NCBI RefSeq assembly: GCF_018991925.1
Contig: NW_024737068.1
Span: forward strand, 1 to 64,000
From: Homarus americanus
Taxonomy: Eukaryota > Arthropoda > Malacostraca > Decapoda > Nephropidae
Direction of reading: 5' to 3'
DNA: 64,000 bases
Shown here: piece by piece, positions 51,364 to 64,000 of the stretch
Layout: each line of letters opens with the position of its first letter
Numbering within the stretch: the first letter of the stretch is position 1
Program-made: the position numbers and the translations under genes
The notes under the pieces: generated by a model
Seen by the model: only the letters and a program-made list of their open reading frames with translations
What the model was told of the DNA's origin: nothing
Database searches by the model: none

Positions 51364-51684
51364 TTATTTACCTGTTGTGGCTGTGGTCAATGGAGGATAG
51401 TGTCGAGGAAGGAGACTTGTAGTGCAGGGGGGGGGTACTTGTTGATCAACAGGATGAATAACTTTTCCATCTCCACAAGTGCAGGACTTCTGTTTACTTA
51501 TTACAGTAGAATGCATTGGAACAGGCCCCTTCATAGATTTGAAATTTTTTACTTTGAGAATCACTCCAATTGCCTTTTGACTGACCCCCCCCCCCCTCCA
51601 AAATTGCCATCTTCCTTCTCCACTTGCTTAATAATGTCCACTTTTTGTTGCAATGTCAATATCCTATATTATTTCTTGGCAACA
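51364..51684 (-). pseudogene. Possible pogo/Tigger transposase N-terminal fragment
   Basis: On the minus strand from about 51659 the translation LTLQQKVDIIKQVEKED resembles the first helix of CENP-B/pogo-type DNA-binding domains (LTLxxKxxIIKxVE). It is preceded by an in-frame stop and followed by a poly-Gly run from a C/G homopolymer. The same frame then reads VSQKAIGVILKVKN, a plausible second helix, before unrecognised sequence ending at TAA 51364. No transposase catalytic domain is present. Weak match by eye. Confidence 0.3.
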
Positions 51685-51699
51685 GGTGTACCTCTAGGT

Positions 51700-51835
51700 C
51701 TGTTCTGCCATATTTGGTAGGGGAACACAGGGTAACACCCCTCCCACATGCAGCAGAGATTAAAACTTGAACCCACGAGTGGCGAGTTTTGCCCGTTACC
51801 TCTGTACACACCATTCAATTCTCTTGTTTACGGTT
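51700..51835 (-). repeat. Weak tRNA-like SINE fragment
   Basis: On the minus strand gtacagaggtaacgggc and, about 30 nt later, gggttcaag look like box A and box B. The body is short and the match is approximate. Confidence 0.25.
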
Positions 51836-54800
51836 GTGGGTGGTAGTCCAAGCACGACAGAACCCTTGATTGATTTGGGATAAGATATTGACATTTTGAT
51901 GACATACTGCTGATGGCGTACATCACGTGGAGACTGACAATCAACAGAAACTTCGAGATGATTTTGTCTTGGATGAACGTTTTCTTATTTGTTGTAGATC
52001 AAGACCACATCTGTTTATCAAGAATGGGAGAACATTGCCTCATTAATTACAACTAATATTTAAGCTAAACAAAAATTAAACACATGACTTTAATTCATAT
52101 TTTTATTATTAAAAGATACATTTAGTCATCACATAACTGTGAGTTTACCATACTTCATGGACCCTGAGAGACAAACATAGGTCCCTTCCAACAAAAGATA
52201 AACAAATATAAATAAAAATTAAACAAATTATAAAAAAAGGCATTTGAACTTCAACAACTTCATGAGGTATAAAAAATAACTTACTCAAAATATCTTTCTT
52301 TATTTGTCATGTTTGCCTAAAATGAAGAAATCCCCCTCAGACTTATGAATACATTCCATTTACATATGCATCTCATGCAAAGGTCTAGTACCCACAGCCA
52401 ATGGGAGCTTAGAAAAGTAACCCATAATTTATTAAGATTACTAAAATTAATTATAGAGTAAATCTTTACCATGACAGAGAAGATAATTTTATATTTTTAG
52501 TCAAAAAAGGCACTGAATACTGTCCCTATAAATACCGGTGAAACCACCTCTTGGAACTTTAAGTTCAATATCCTTACAACTTGCAATATGGGCTACTCTC
52601 CTAGCATGCTAGAACTCAAAAACAAACCCATTTTTTTACCAACTGGGAAAACTGGCCTAAGAGCAACAAAGATGCATCAGAGGGGTGTGATGGTCTCAGT
52701 ATGGCACGGTTGGATTGTTGCTTCATCTCTTTGTGAAGGTTGACAAAACAAATTACAGTCCAGGCCTTACAGCCCATGGGTCAATAGGTCCCATTATGCT
52801 TGGAGGGCTATTATTTTTTTGATTAAAATTTAATCAATTTAGTCTATTTAAGAAATATAAAATACCTACAAGCAATAAAACCAAGACTAGCTGCTATATG
52901 TCAAAAATAAGCTTCTTTACCCTTCAAAAACACATCAAACCCTTTCTCACCAGGTACAATTTCTGAAGACTTTACAATCGGGCTAATCATCTTTAGTATT
53001 TACTGATATCCAAAAAAGCACCAAAGTTATGCCCTTAGAACTATGACCTGACAATGAAGCACAGAGAACATACCAGCACAGTGTATACCATGCCTGTCTA
53101 CTTCAGTGTTTGGAAGGTCTGAGCTTAAAAAAAAAAAAAAAAAAAAAAAAAATTATATATTGTATATATATATATTCACTCGCAAGGCCTTTAAAAATTT
53201 TCCAGAAGCAGTCTTATATTTGTTCAGCAAATTCTAAAGTAATATAAAAATTTACATATTGCTTAGCATCCGTGCATGAACAATCTACAGTACAGTATCA
53301 CTGGGACATACAAGTCACTCAGCTATATGCATTACACTTGTATTAGCCTTGCATAATATTGAAAAAAGGCAAACTAAAAACAAATAAGCATATTCATAAA
53401 TAGTGATCAAGTGCTAATACTGTTTGTTTTAAATTCAATAAGCAATCAAGTTGAAGGAAATTAAATTACAAAACTAAACAGATTGCATGATACAGTACAC
53501 TATGTATTCAATGACTTCCATGCTGATTGCAACGACACATTTGCTTTCATTAATGTAAGTGTATTTCTGATTCTCATATAGGCCTGAAATCTGGGGAAAA
53601 CTGACAAAATAAAGGCTACAAGCAGAGACTGAAAATCAAATATACTGTAATTCACCAATAGTTGAATATTTGAAGACAACAATCAATGTGGAATATTTTT
53701 CTTGGCATTACTGGTTCAAGGTGTTTAAGATTGCTTGTCTGGAAGGGACACTACTAATACATAATAAAGGAAAACTTGTATGTACTGCATTTTAAAATGA
53801 AACCTTACAATTCTCTGTTGTATTTGCAGTATCAAAGCTACCTAGGTCAAAGCAGCTATATGCCAGGGTTGGAGTCTTGACATAAACTAGTTGTACTCTC
53901 AAAGGAAGTAGCAAAGACCTCCAAAAATTCTGGAACTGACCACATTAAACCAACAAGAAAATATTGTTGCCTGTACTGTGTTCTCAACCTTCCTCACACA
54001 TGGAAGAACTGGTAGAGGCTTAATAATATGTAGCTGCCAAGAAATCTATTTGTTGGTGATGAATAAAAAGCTAGGAAGTTTGAAGAAAGAACTCCAAAGG
54101 CATACAAACCACTTCTTCCTCAATGAAATTATTTGTAACCATATTTGCAGGCTACTGAAAGTTTTCCATAAAGCTCTTTATGCAGTGGAGTACAGTACTG
54201 TTTACCTGGCAATAAGGGAGCACTATAACTATAATAAGGGAGCAATATAAATATCCATTTTTATGACTTAAATGTTAGATAATAACACCTTTATATAAAA
54301 AGCCTTTGTTGTTTAAAAATCATAATGGAAAATATTGAAATGTCAATGGCGTTAATATTTCACGTATTCCTTGACAACCCACCACACTACTGTACTTATT
54401 TCACTGGGATAAAAAGAGAGAAAAAAATGGTGTAACACTTATGAACCAGCATAAACATACCAAAGCTGTAAACCAAGAAACCAATTTGTAATGCCACAAC
54501 CAGGAGTTTGTTCAGTCTTAACAAATGCACATCAACATGCAGAGTATCAACTATTTTGAATGTAAATCAGGTAAGCAGAATTTTTTGTGATGAAATATGC
54601 ATTTAAACCCTCAGGTTTGTTATTCAGTCTATGTAAGATCATCATCATCAAGTGTACATATTAATTGTCTTCAAAGAAATTTCAGCTTTACAATTTCAAA
54701 ACTTGTGAATTTGATTGACACTTTTGCCCATCCCTTATTTCCACTAAGCCTCAAACATAACAAATGTAACTTTTATGCAGATATATTGATCAAGTTTGCA

Positions 54801-57800
54801 ATTGTTAATAAACACTGAGTTGCCACAGTTTGGGGATGCAAGAGAGAATTATTCAGACTCAACTTATTTTTTTTAACTGCTGGAGAAGGAATGTGAAAGC
54901 ACAAAATTTGGTGAAGAAACAAAGTCAAGGAATTTGCATGTGACAGGTGTGGTGTTGATATGCCATGACCGTAGTTTATGAAGACAAGTCTTCATAGAAA
55001 CAGCACCTGAGCTGGAAATATTTTACTCGACCAAAATGAAGTGTACATGCATCTTCCAGAATAATACTTGCTTCACTTTATATAAAATTTACTTGTCAAT
55101 ATACAACAGTATCCATGGTTGACTATTGAATTATAAAGGTGTAACACAACTAACCCAATCAACTTGCAAAAATTAGCTAACATTATAAATATGCTTTGCC
55201 AGATGACAACTTAGGTCAGTCTTTATACAGTAACTATTCTGTTTAATAAGAACAGAGAGCAATAATAAATAATTAAAAGACAATAACCTGCACTTGAAAG
55301 AAATCAATTTTCAGATTTTAAGAGATGAACATAATTTTTTTTTAAATATCCAGCTTTTAAAATACTGTACAGTAGTTGAGACCATCTCTGTAACCATGTC
55401 TTAGAATATGAACCCATACTCTAGCACATCAGCTTGTCTCTCACTATGATGATGTCTAAATGATAAAGCTGTCATCCTAAACAAACCAACAGGTCCTGTG
55501 CATGTAAGTGTAAAACCCACCTTTTAGAGGCAATTACAGGTTACAGTACTCTACTTCAACTTGTCAGAAAAAAGTCCTGATATATAAAAACTATACTGAT
55601 ATGAATTAAGGATATGTAATTCATTGTCAAATAATATACGAGTATTTAATAAAGTCATTGGTTCACAGATAACAATAAATGAGAAATGATGACCTAGTCT
55701 GATACCTTCATCATAAAAAAGTTTAATGGTCTCCATTGTGTTTGAAATACAATTATAAAATAAGTTAATTCCAGTGAATTATGTACATGATAAAGTGTAC
55801 TGCAATTTTAATGTCAATTTCTGGAATAATTCCTTTAAATATGAAATAACTCTTCACTCAAAGTGTAAGTTCATCAGTGTCAATAAATAACATTTCAATT
55901 TACAGGTACTGTACTGTATTGTCAACTGCCATCAGCAGAGTGAGAGACAGGCATAGTGTTTCCTACCATTATATTCTAAACTTGTCTGACCGACTTTAAA
56001 TTTGATGTGGAGATTCTTTACATGGTTCCTCAGATCTGTATTAACATATACACAAGATGATGTTCTGCTCTTTTCACTATTTTGTTTAATAAAAAGATTT
56101 CTGACCGGTGTTGTGGTGCGAAACACTGCACATTTTACATCTCACCGTTGACGAAAGCTTCATCCACAAATGATGCCCATACACAATTTAATGTACTGAT
56201 AAAATAGTTTTATGATATATGTAATGGTAAGTTAGCATATTCCTAAATGCTACTGACTGAGCCACAGTAAAAGCAATATATTATTCAATATTTTGTTACA
56301 ATGAGCACCTGCATATATCACAGGGTTATATAGCTCCACTACCAAGGACTCAATGGATTAATAATATAAACCTTTTGCCCCCAATGTGCAATAAGTATGG
56401 GTTTCCATATGCATATACCTAAGCATAAACACAGCTGAGGGTATGATTGTTAACAAAAATTTCTGCCAGCTGGATTAAACTGATATAAAAGATGGTTTCA
56501 CACATACCTGCATGGTGTAGGGAGACATGAAGCAGGAATTATGATACTGTACTATTTTGGAACATGCACTGCAGGTACTGTTACACACACTTATTGCCAC
56601 CCGATGATGTGCTTTGCAAATGTAAATAAGACATAAGGAATTAATACTGCCAAGATTCGAGTTAGAGATACGGAGATTTCAAGATGCCAATTAACAGACC
56701 AGAGAAAAGTGACAGGAGACTTTACATAGCAGATCAGTTCAGTCAGGGCAAGGACAAATGATTACCCCTCCCTTCCAAGAAACAGTTATCAAGTCATCCC
56801 ATCAACCTAGTAATCTGCCTCACTCCCATAACCAAATACAGTACAACTCTATCCCAGAAGTTCATGAACAAAAACTACAATAACAATGAAATGCAGAAAA
56901 TTCATGGGAGCTTAATAAAAGCATCGTCATTAAGTAGATCAATCTTACAAAACAACAGAGGAGAAAAAGATAAAAGTAATATGTGTGAGATGAATAAAAA
57001 TTAGAAATGCATATAGATGAAAACATATGGAGATGATGTGGAACAGACAAATAGGGAATTTAGGAACATATAAATGATAGAGCATGGAGAAAGGGAGCTG
57101 TGTCTTTACTGGGGTTAAAGGTATTAGGGGAAAAGTAGACCAAGCATTAGATGGCTCAAGTATGACCACAATTAAGGATTATCTTATTGGGAGTAAGCCA
57201 GAAAACTGATATAACACAGAAGCCAAGTAAAAGCATTCAATGTGGTAAGGAAAGAGAAGTTATGAAGTACTAACATTATTCGGAATTGTTGAGTTGATGT
57301 TTCACTAACCAAGAGTTAATTGTTACTTACTTTTACTGTTGCTTGTATACCTCCTTCATCTTGTCACTTCACAATGGAGTAAGGTTGAAACAGGTAAACA
57401 GATAGAATATAATCAACAAACTAATATCAATGGTAAGTTAATAGCAATGACAAGTTTTGCTTTCGGAATTCAGAGTTTAGTGATACTGCACTAAACTCTC
57501 TTCGTACAATTTTACGATACATATTTCTCCAGCACCCTAGAGAAGACTAATATTTGCAAAAAAGATTCTACTTTTAATTTGAGAGTAAAATAAATAAAGC
57601 TACTGCATCATTTCTATCTCAATAAAATAATAAAAAGAATGAGGCAGATGATGTAAAATATATAAGATAAAACTGATAAAAGACTAAACATTTATAAGAC
57701 TGTGTCGACCTCAAGATGTGTGGTCTACGATTTAGAGGAGCTGAACTATTAATGTAACAGAATAAGAAGGTTACAAGACACACTTCCTTCTGACGCCCAA

Positions 57801-58240
57801 TTCCTCCTCCTCCTCCTCCTCTTTCATGAAGGATTAAGTCAACAGATCTACTACCTCCAATAAGTTAAATTAAATAATTTTAAACCAGAAACTGATGTGC
57901 CCCTTTTGTGTTCTTGTGTAAATGGCAAAATATTTGTGACAGTAATTTTGTGTACACTGTTTTAGGTTCATGAACAGACAGAAAAGCAGTACAGTACTCC
58001 ACTGCATCCCAAAGAAAACAAACATAACTTCCTACAGTACATCAGAGTTGCACCAAATTTACTTCATGTGAAGATTTATATTGATTGTTCACAGTAGTCT
58101 ACATTTTCAAATATATATACTGGAGCAGAGGGACAATTAGTCAAGAATTATGCATGATACAAATCGCAAAAGCATAAAATAGTATAGTGGCTTTTGCATA
58201 TACACACTGCAGATGAAGTACTGTTTTGTAGATAGCAAGT
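51836..58240. other. Intergenic region, no gene recognised
   Basis: AT-rich unique DNA with an (A)26 tract at 53127-53152 and a short CCT run near 57808. Open frames are all below 100 codons and show no domain or splice-consistent chain. Part of it could be extended BICRA 3' UTR. Confidence 0.45.
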
Positions 58241-58253
58241 CAGCCTGGATTCT

Positions 58254-58259
58254 TTTATT
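58254..58259 (-). terminator. Candidate BICRA poly(A) signal
   Basis: AATAAA on the minus strand, about 915 bp beyond the BICRA stop codon, would give a ~0.9 kb 3' UTR. It is one possible site only. Confidence 0.3.
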
Positions 58260-59173
58260 GTTACAGTATATCAGTATCTAGGCTGATAAACTCCCTGAAA
58301 ATGTCAACAACCTATGGGACAAGAGTAATAAGTACATGGCAAAAATATACACACAGACCAGACTTACTTCATACCACTGCAACAGTACAAAATGAGATAA
58401 GTTGTAAAAAATCACACTTGAGATCACATGTTTTGAGAATGACAGTGTCCTTATTAAGGTCATTAACCACAATCTTAAATGTCATTTTAAATTACTATAA
58501 TAGGATCCTATAAAACATTTACACCTACTGAAACATAGGTACACCACAGGGCTTTTAAGTATTAAAAAAGTCTTCTGCCGAATTCGACAATCACAATGGG
58601 AAAATACTAACCACATTTCCCAAATTAAGATGCCTCCAAGACGACCAAGTTCCTACCTCTGTTACTGTGACTTGCGTAGTCACCGTGAACCTCAGTTATC
58701 CTTCCACTAAGGCTCACTTCATTAATGTTGTATATAGTAACCATGAAACTTGTGTCACCAACAAAGGGCTCACAACTAGTCACTCTACTGAGCAATTATA
58801 ACCTGGCTATTTACAGTCCAGAAGGGTAGATGGGCAAAGACTAGATTCAACACAAAGGGGCTAAAAGGACAATGACTTATATAAATTAAATAAAAAAATC
58901 GCACTGGAATTTGTTGCAATTGAAGAAACTGATAAAAAAACTAAACGATACTGCAATAGCTAGATATGTTGTAACAGCCATCAATACCTTGTTAAAACTT
59001 GACATGTCATAGAAGCTTATCCACATAAAACCTAATTTTGTGAACTAAAAACATGAGTATTTGTGCTATATGGAAATACAGCGAAGAACATAACACAACA
59101 ATTATTATGCTGAAGTCTCTTAAATCAGAATATAAATTTCTATTTCAAACAGTGGTTTTTTTTTAGTTTAATA

Positions 59174-62100
59174 TCAATAATAACTATGCGAGTTTCTCGA
59201 TTGACTACCAGAATGCCCGTATGGCTGAGAGTGATTATGCCGGCTGGAATACTCGTGTCCATAATGGTCATTGTAAGAGTATAAACGGGGACTATATTCT
59301 CTTGTTCTGCGTTCGCTAGAGTTATCTACACTGGAAGCACCTTCACCGCCACTTCTCCGCCACTCCATACCACTGTTACAGTTCCAAGTCCTATTCTCGT
59401 GGTTTGAAGACTGGGAAAAATTTTTATCTCCTTCACTCTGATGAAGCTGTTGGGAATAATTTGACCAATGGGAATTGTATCTATCACCTTTTTCATTTCT
59501 ATCACTTCTATCATCACCTTTGTCTCTTCTTCTCTTTTTACTACTTCGTTCCTCAATTTGTTTTTTAAACCTTTCGTCTTTGCATACGTCCTGTAGAACC
59601 ACTTTCACTTCCTTTAGGTCATGTTCCTTTCCATCACCGTCCTCCTCCTCCTCCTCTTCCCCATCACAGAGTCGACCAACAATATCATCTGCCTCTTCGT
59701 CTTCTTCCTCGTCCTCATTTTGTTCCACCCTGTACTCGCGCTTTCTCTCCTCCCCGACACTATAATATGCCCCAGAACCCTCTTGTTTCTTGAGGGTTAA
59801 CTTAAGCCCACTACCTCTATCCTCAGTTCTGATGCGCAGAGGGGGCACTAAAGCCCTTTCCTCCGACTTTAATTTGATTTTCAGCTTTTTAGGTGGTCTA
59901 TCTTCCTTTTCTCTATCTCTTCCTCTTTCTTTATCTTTATCTTTACCCCTAACTGATTTTTTCTTATATTCTCGTTCAACTCTTTCCTTCCTTTTGTCTT
60001 TGTCTGTCCTATCAGTCACTAGTTTCAAAGAAGGAGAGTGTATCTGTTTGTACGAGTTATTACCACTGGTTTCAAAATTGGATGATATAATTGGTTTGGA
60101 AATACTACAAGGAGTTCTACGGATATCGGGTGATTGGGACCGATTAGAAAGCCTATTTAATAAGCTCTCTCCACAACTTGTCGTCCATGGGGATTCACTA
60201 GAATAATTTAGCACAGTTGTCTCTTCTTTATTTACCGGACTATTTTGTATACTGGTCGACACAACTTCACTATCACAAATAACTAACTCCTCCTCCTGTT
60301 CCGATTCCTTCTTGCTGCTATCCCGGTCGTCCGAGTTGCTCTTGGCGTCATCGCAGTCGAGTTTCGCAGCCGGTGACATGTGGTGCTTCTTCTCCTCTTC
60401 CTCCTTTACTTTTTCTTCTTCCTCTTCCTCCTCCTCGTCTTCCACAAATATATGGAGGCATGGATCCCCTTCCTGGCCGTCGTCGAACTCGTCATCTTCG
60501 TCAGGTTTTGTAGGGTTTTTGCTGCTCTCTTCCTTCTCTGCCTTCCCTTGGGTTTCCTCGCCTTTATCTTCTCTTCTTTCTCTCTTTATTTCCTGGTTCC
60601 CTTCTTCCTTTACCACTACTTCCTCTTCCTCCTTCAGTTTTACATCCACTTTATCTCCTATCACCAACTTAATGTCTTTAATGTTGTCCTTCATTTCTTC
60701 TTTCACTATGGCCTCCTCCTCCTTCTGCTGTTCCTCCTCCTCTTCTTCCACCCCTTCCTCCTCTTCATCCTCCTCCCCTTCTTCCTCCTCCCCCTCCTCC
60801 TCTTTGTTCTTCCATGGTTCAAATTTGTAGATTTTTTGGTTTTCCCACTCCAGCTCCCAAGGATAAGGTGTATCTAGAGGTGAGGACTCTTCAGAGGCTC
60901 GACAAGGTGGGACCGTTGGCAAATCTATTACTGAAAAATAGAAATATCCCTTTAAAATGTCTGAAATATGTTCCTATTAACATTATATTACAATTTCTTT
61001 TAGCCCCCCAAAATACTATTATATTAGAGTTTGATTACAGCAAGATAATGATCACCCTTGAAAGGCTGGCCAGATTAATGTAATCAGAACAGCAACCAGT
61101 CTACTACCCAAATCTAATTAATTACTTCTAAGCCTAGCAGTGACACTACCACATCTCTTGTACATTAAGCAATCACATGCATACAGGTATCCCCCAATTT
61201 ATAAGCATAAGATAATCCACATAAACGTTAATTTGGTTTTAACGCTCTCTTGCAATTTATGTTAGGCAAAATCCACATTAATGACAGTTAGGGTAAACTC
61301 GCAAACGTAGAATATAAACACTGGGGAAGCACATCTTTCCCTTATCTTGTCAAATCCATGATGGCTGATATGTGCAGAAACTGTTTTGACAACTTTGCTC
61401 TGAGGCTTTGAGATTTTTCTGCATGTAAATATTACTCCTCTGATGATGAATGTTGATTGTGAATGTAGTCTAACTCAGACAACTGATTGCAGACAAATCA
61501 TATACAACACGGAATCATGCGATGCATTAAAAGTGACGTGCGAATGATACACTTGAAATGCAAATCAGCTACAATAAATGAGATGAAGAAGGAAGTTTAG
61601 TGGAAGTTTTTATGTAAATATTTGAAAGAAACTTAAAGATTTACATTAAGAGGAAATCATGATTGTAAATAAGCCCCACACTATTTAAACTAATTTAATT
61701 CCTATTGGTATTTTTTTAAGTGGAATGCACAGAGAACTTTTATAATACAGTAAAAGTTTCCATCCATTACCGTGACCCTGATACACAATTTTAAAGGACT
61801 CTTTGAGGGTTACTGTTACTTACTCTTTCCACTCTGAACATCAGCTTTCTCCCTCTCAATGTTAGTCTTATCTTCTTGCACAAGTAACCGGTAGAGCATC
61901 ACTGTTTCCGACGATGCATGACGACGCTGAAATGTAAAGTCACAATGCCATCATATGAATCACCTTTAGGGAAAAATCAAATGTGAAAAATACAACAATG
62001 TAATAAATTCAATGTGCACTTAACATAAAAATTTTCTATGAGGGAGAAGTTTAATTGCACAGTTCATAAGACCTACATTCCAAAACTCTATAATGCTTGT

Positions 62101-64000
62101 TACATTCCCTAGCAAGATTTTTCATATACAACAAAATAATTACTTTCTACTTTTTTCCACTCAAAGCCAGATCATCATCCAGTTTCTTTTAATTCAACAT
62201 TACTTCAATTCGTCTTTTCTTATCATCTTACCTAACCACTAGAGTCAATTCTGCTCATTACGTTTCAAAAACAAAAGTATAAAGTGTGGGGTTATCTGGA
62301 CTGTTGATATAAGATATTAATAACCTATGACAGATATTTACCTTGGGACAGTACAGTATATGCCGAGAAATATATCTACACGACGTTGGTAAATACAGTA
62401 GTAATATATCTGTTAGCCGGAATCCTCTTAACGGGAATTCTCCGATAGCCGGAATTGAAATTTTCTTGGAACATTGTTCCCAAAGCCGGAAAATTACGGC
62501 TTTGGGAACAATTTTCCTAGGAGCATATTTTCTGGAAAAATCCGAGAAAATGTTCCCGGGAATGAAGGATTTTTTTTGGCTTTGAGAGAGGTGTCTCATT
62601 ACCCGGAAATCTCTCACTCCTGGAAGTGCTCTTCACCAACTGTTCCGACTAATGGAGATATCACTGTATATGGATATTAATATTACAAGACAAATATTAA
62701 TGTTGGGACACTGGTGAAAGAATGATTAGTATTGTAATTTCATGTCTGGGTTGAAGAAGTGCTTTCATACATAATAAATAAGAAACATTAACAAGAACTT
62801 ACCATGCTATCCTTTATCAAGAGTGACTGATACTTGTATTTCATATTATTAAACTTCTTCAGTAGGGATTCTGCCTGTAACTCAAACTGTGTGGTTGTTT
62901 CTGCCACTTCATGAGGACTGGGGACACATTCACTGAACACATGGTAACGTATCAGCCGTTTACATGCATCAATTTTATTTTTGAATGGATTGCGATAATC
63001 TGGATTTAAAGCACCATTCTGGTCAGTCTTGAGCTGATGTTCAAACCTGTCAGAAGAAACATTACCATTAATCATAATAAATGCAATATAAGGGGTGAAG
63101 ATTTTTCAGATTACATTCACAGCCAAGTTGTCTCATTAATAGGTACTAACTGGGAATATAAGACCAAGAGGATAAATATAAATAAGTTATGAATGAAAGA
63201 GGAAATAAGTAACAAATAAAAATAAAGAGAACGGAAATGGGAGAAGTACTGGCGGTCTTCAATTTACCAAGATTTGGTTTACAAAATTCCAAAGTTATGG
63301 AAACCAAATTTTATCCCAATATTTCATTTATGAACAAAGTATCTGAAGTGCACTTGGATTTGTTCAGGCTGAGTTGGTCTTACACGGGTTTAAAGCCAAA
63401 TGCCATTGCAAATGAGTACTGAACTGAAAAGTTATGGGTCCATGTAGACCTTCAGTTCTTTGTTAATAGCAAAAAGAATTAATATATTTATCCTGTCTGA
63501 GAACACAAGGTCCTGCCAGTTACCTAGAATCATAAGAGCTGCCTGGTGAAGGGTGCTGACCACAAAAGGAATCATCTGATATACTGTACTAACAGAAACT
63601 TTGCAGGTATATTTACATTGCTGAGCTATAAATTTGGGAACAGGTGTAGGCTATAAAGATATTGTTACGTTGATGTAAAAATTATTTACACACTTACAAA
63701 ATAATAAACTGTTGAAAATTCTTCTAAATAGTTTGTTTTAGTCATAAATTAAGTAACTATGTGTTTCCCAACCCAAATAATTTACCACAACAATATAGGA
63801 AATAGAAAACAAAAACAAGGTGCCTGAGTATACACTTACAACTGTTCCTTGGTTATACTGAATGCCAAAGGTGCCTTCGTCTGCCCTGGAGACTGTTCCT
63901 GAGCTCCTGACGTTGAGCTGGGATGGGGCGAGGCCTGTGGGGGGAGCACCACCAACGACTTGGGCGACGGTCCTAAGGTATTAGTGTGACTGATGGCGGG
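59174..64000 (-). CDS. BICRA: BICRA/BICRAL (GLTSCR1) family BAF subunit, C-terminal half
   Basis: This is the defining scaffold subunit of the non-canonical BAF (GBAF) SWI/SNF chromatin remodeller, which binds BRD9. Coding exons on the minus strand: 63840-64000 (continues beyond the window), 62803-63046, 61824-61926 and 59174-60930; GT-AG junctions with matching phases; 754 residues visible. The conserved GLTSCR1 domain spans the first three exons: FSITKEQL, QLKTDQNGALNPDYRNPF, ACKRLIRYHVFSE, and LYRLLVQEDKTNIEREKAD. The single large last exon (585 codons) starts after IDLP, has a long Glu-rich tract, then a KDKDKERGRDREKEDRPPKK basic stretch, KLKIKLK, a short GLKLTLKK motif like that in vertebrate BICRA, and an Arg/Ser/His/Tyr-rich end. 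The fly counterpart is a single gene, so BICRA versus BICRAL cannot be assigned. Introns hold a MITE. Confidence 0.9.
62396..62666. mobile_element. 271 bp MITE with TA target duplication
   Basis: The left end cagtagtaatatatctgttagccgg and the reverse complement of the right end (cagtgatatctccattagtcgg) are imperfect inverted repeats. TA flanks both sides (62394-62395 and 62667-62668). An internal perfect 13 bp hairpin reads gttcccaaagccg ... cggctttgggaac. Pogo/Tc1-type by its ends. It lies in the BICRA intron between 61926 and 62803. Confidence 0.7.

Noticed and set aside
59475..60877. Plus-strand frames rich in Ser, Phe and Leu (96-172 codons)
   Set aside because: They are antisense shadows of the Glu/Lys-rich BICRA last exon (GAG/GAA read as CTC/TTC).

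Overview
This is a stretch of animal nuclear DNA, most likely from an arthropod and probably a decapod crustacean. Genes are split by GT-AG introns. Simple repeats and minisatellites are abundant, TTAGG/CCTAA motifs recur, and the mobile elements are of metazoan types (Ty3/gypsy LTR element, two LINE fragments, small inverted-repeat elements, tRNA-like SINEs). The decapod assignment rests on general repeat character and gene similarity and could not be tested by a search. There are no bacterial features (operons, ribosome-binding sites, CRISPR).

Bases 1-13,080 hold no convincing gene and are dominated by tandem arrays: a degenerate G-rich array, a ~30 bp array (575-2053), a ~25 bp array (4985-6795), a purine-only tract (8206-8915), GT tracts, a 30 bp array (9936-10114) and a 2.9 kb array of ~50 bp units rich in TTAGG (10186-13075). 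Bases 13,080-28,100 are mostly gene-poor and microsatellite-rich. They contain one clear RNA gene, tRNA-Val(CAC) at 21657-21728 on the minus strand, and at best one or two weak candidate exons.

Bases 28,100-42,240 form the gene-dense core. A promoter-like cluster (NRF1-like and CRE-like motifs plus a perfect palindrome) at 28,100-28,214 precedes NUDT21 (CFIm25, the UGUA-binding subunit of the pre-mRNA cleavage factor CFIm; plus strand, five coding exons, 228 aa). NUDT21 converges tail-to-tail with METTL4 (MT-A70 family N6-adenine methyltransferase; minus strand, seven coding exons, 387 aa). Candidate poly(A) signals suggest their 3' ends overlap. A LINE 3' fragment lies about 165 bp upstream of the METTL4 start codon.

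Bases 44,683-50,797 are a full-length Ty3/gypsy LTR retrotransposon with both LTRs, a 4 bp target duplication, a primer-binding site, a polypurine tract, and gag and pol genes disabled by stops and frameshifts. From about 58,200 to the right edge the minus strand carries the 3' half of a BICRA/BICRAL (GLTSCR1) orthologue, the defining subunit of the non-canonical BAF chromatin-remodelling complex. Its upstream exons lie beyond the window.

The three protein genes are housekeeping nuclear factors (3'-end processing, nucleic-acid methylation, chromatin remodelling). Nothing in the sequence shows that they work together. I found no convincing previously undescribed system. The most unusual items are the related 30/50 bp minisatellite pair, the palindromic promoter, an intronic 46 bp hairpin in METTL4, and the structural differences between the two LTRs.
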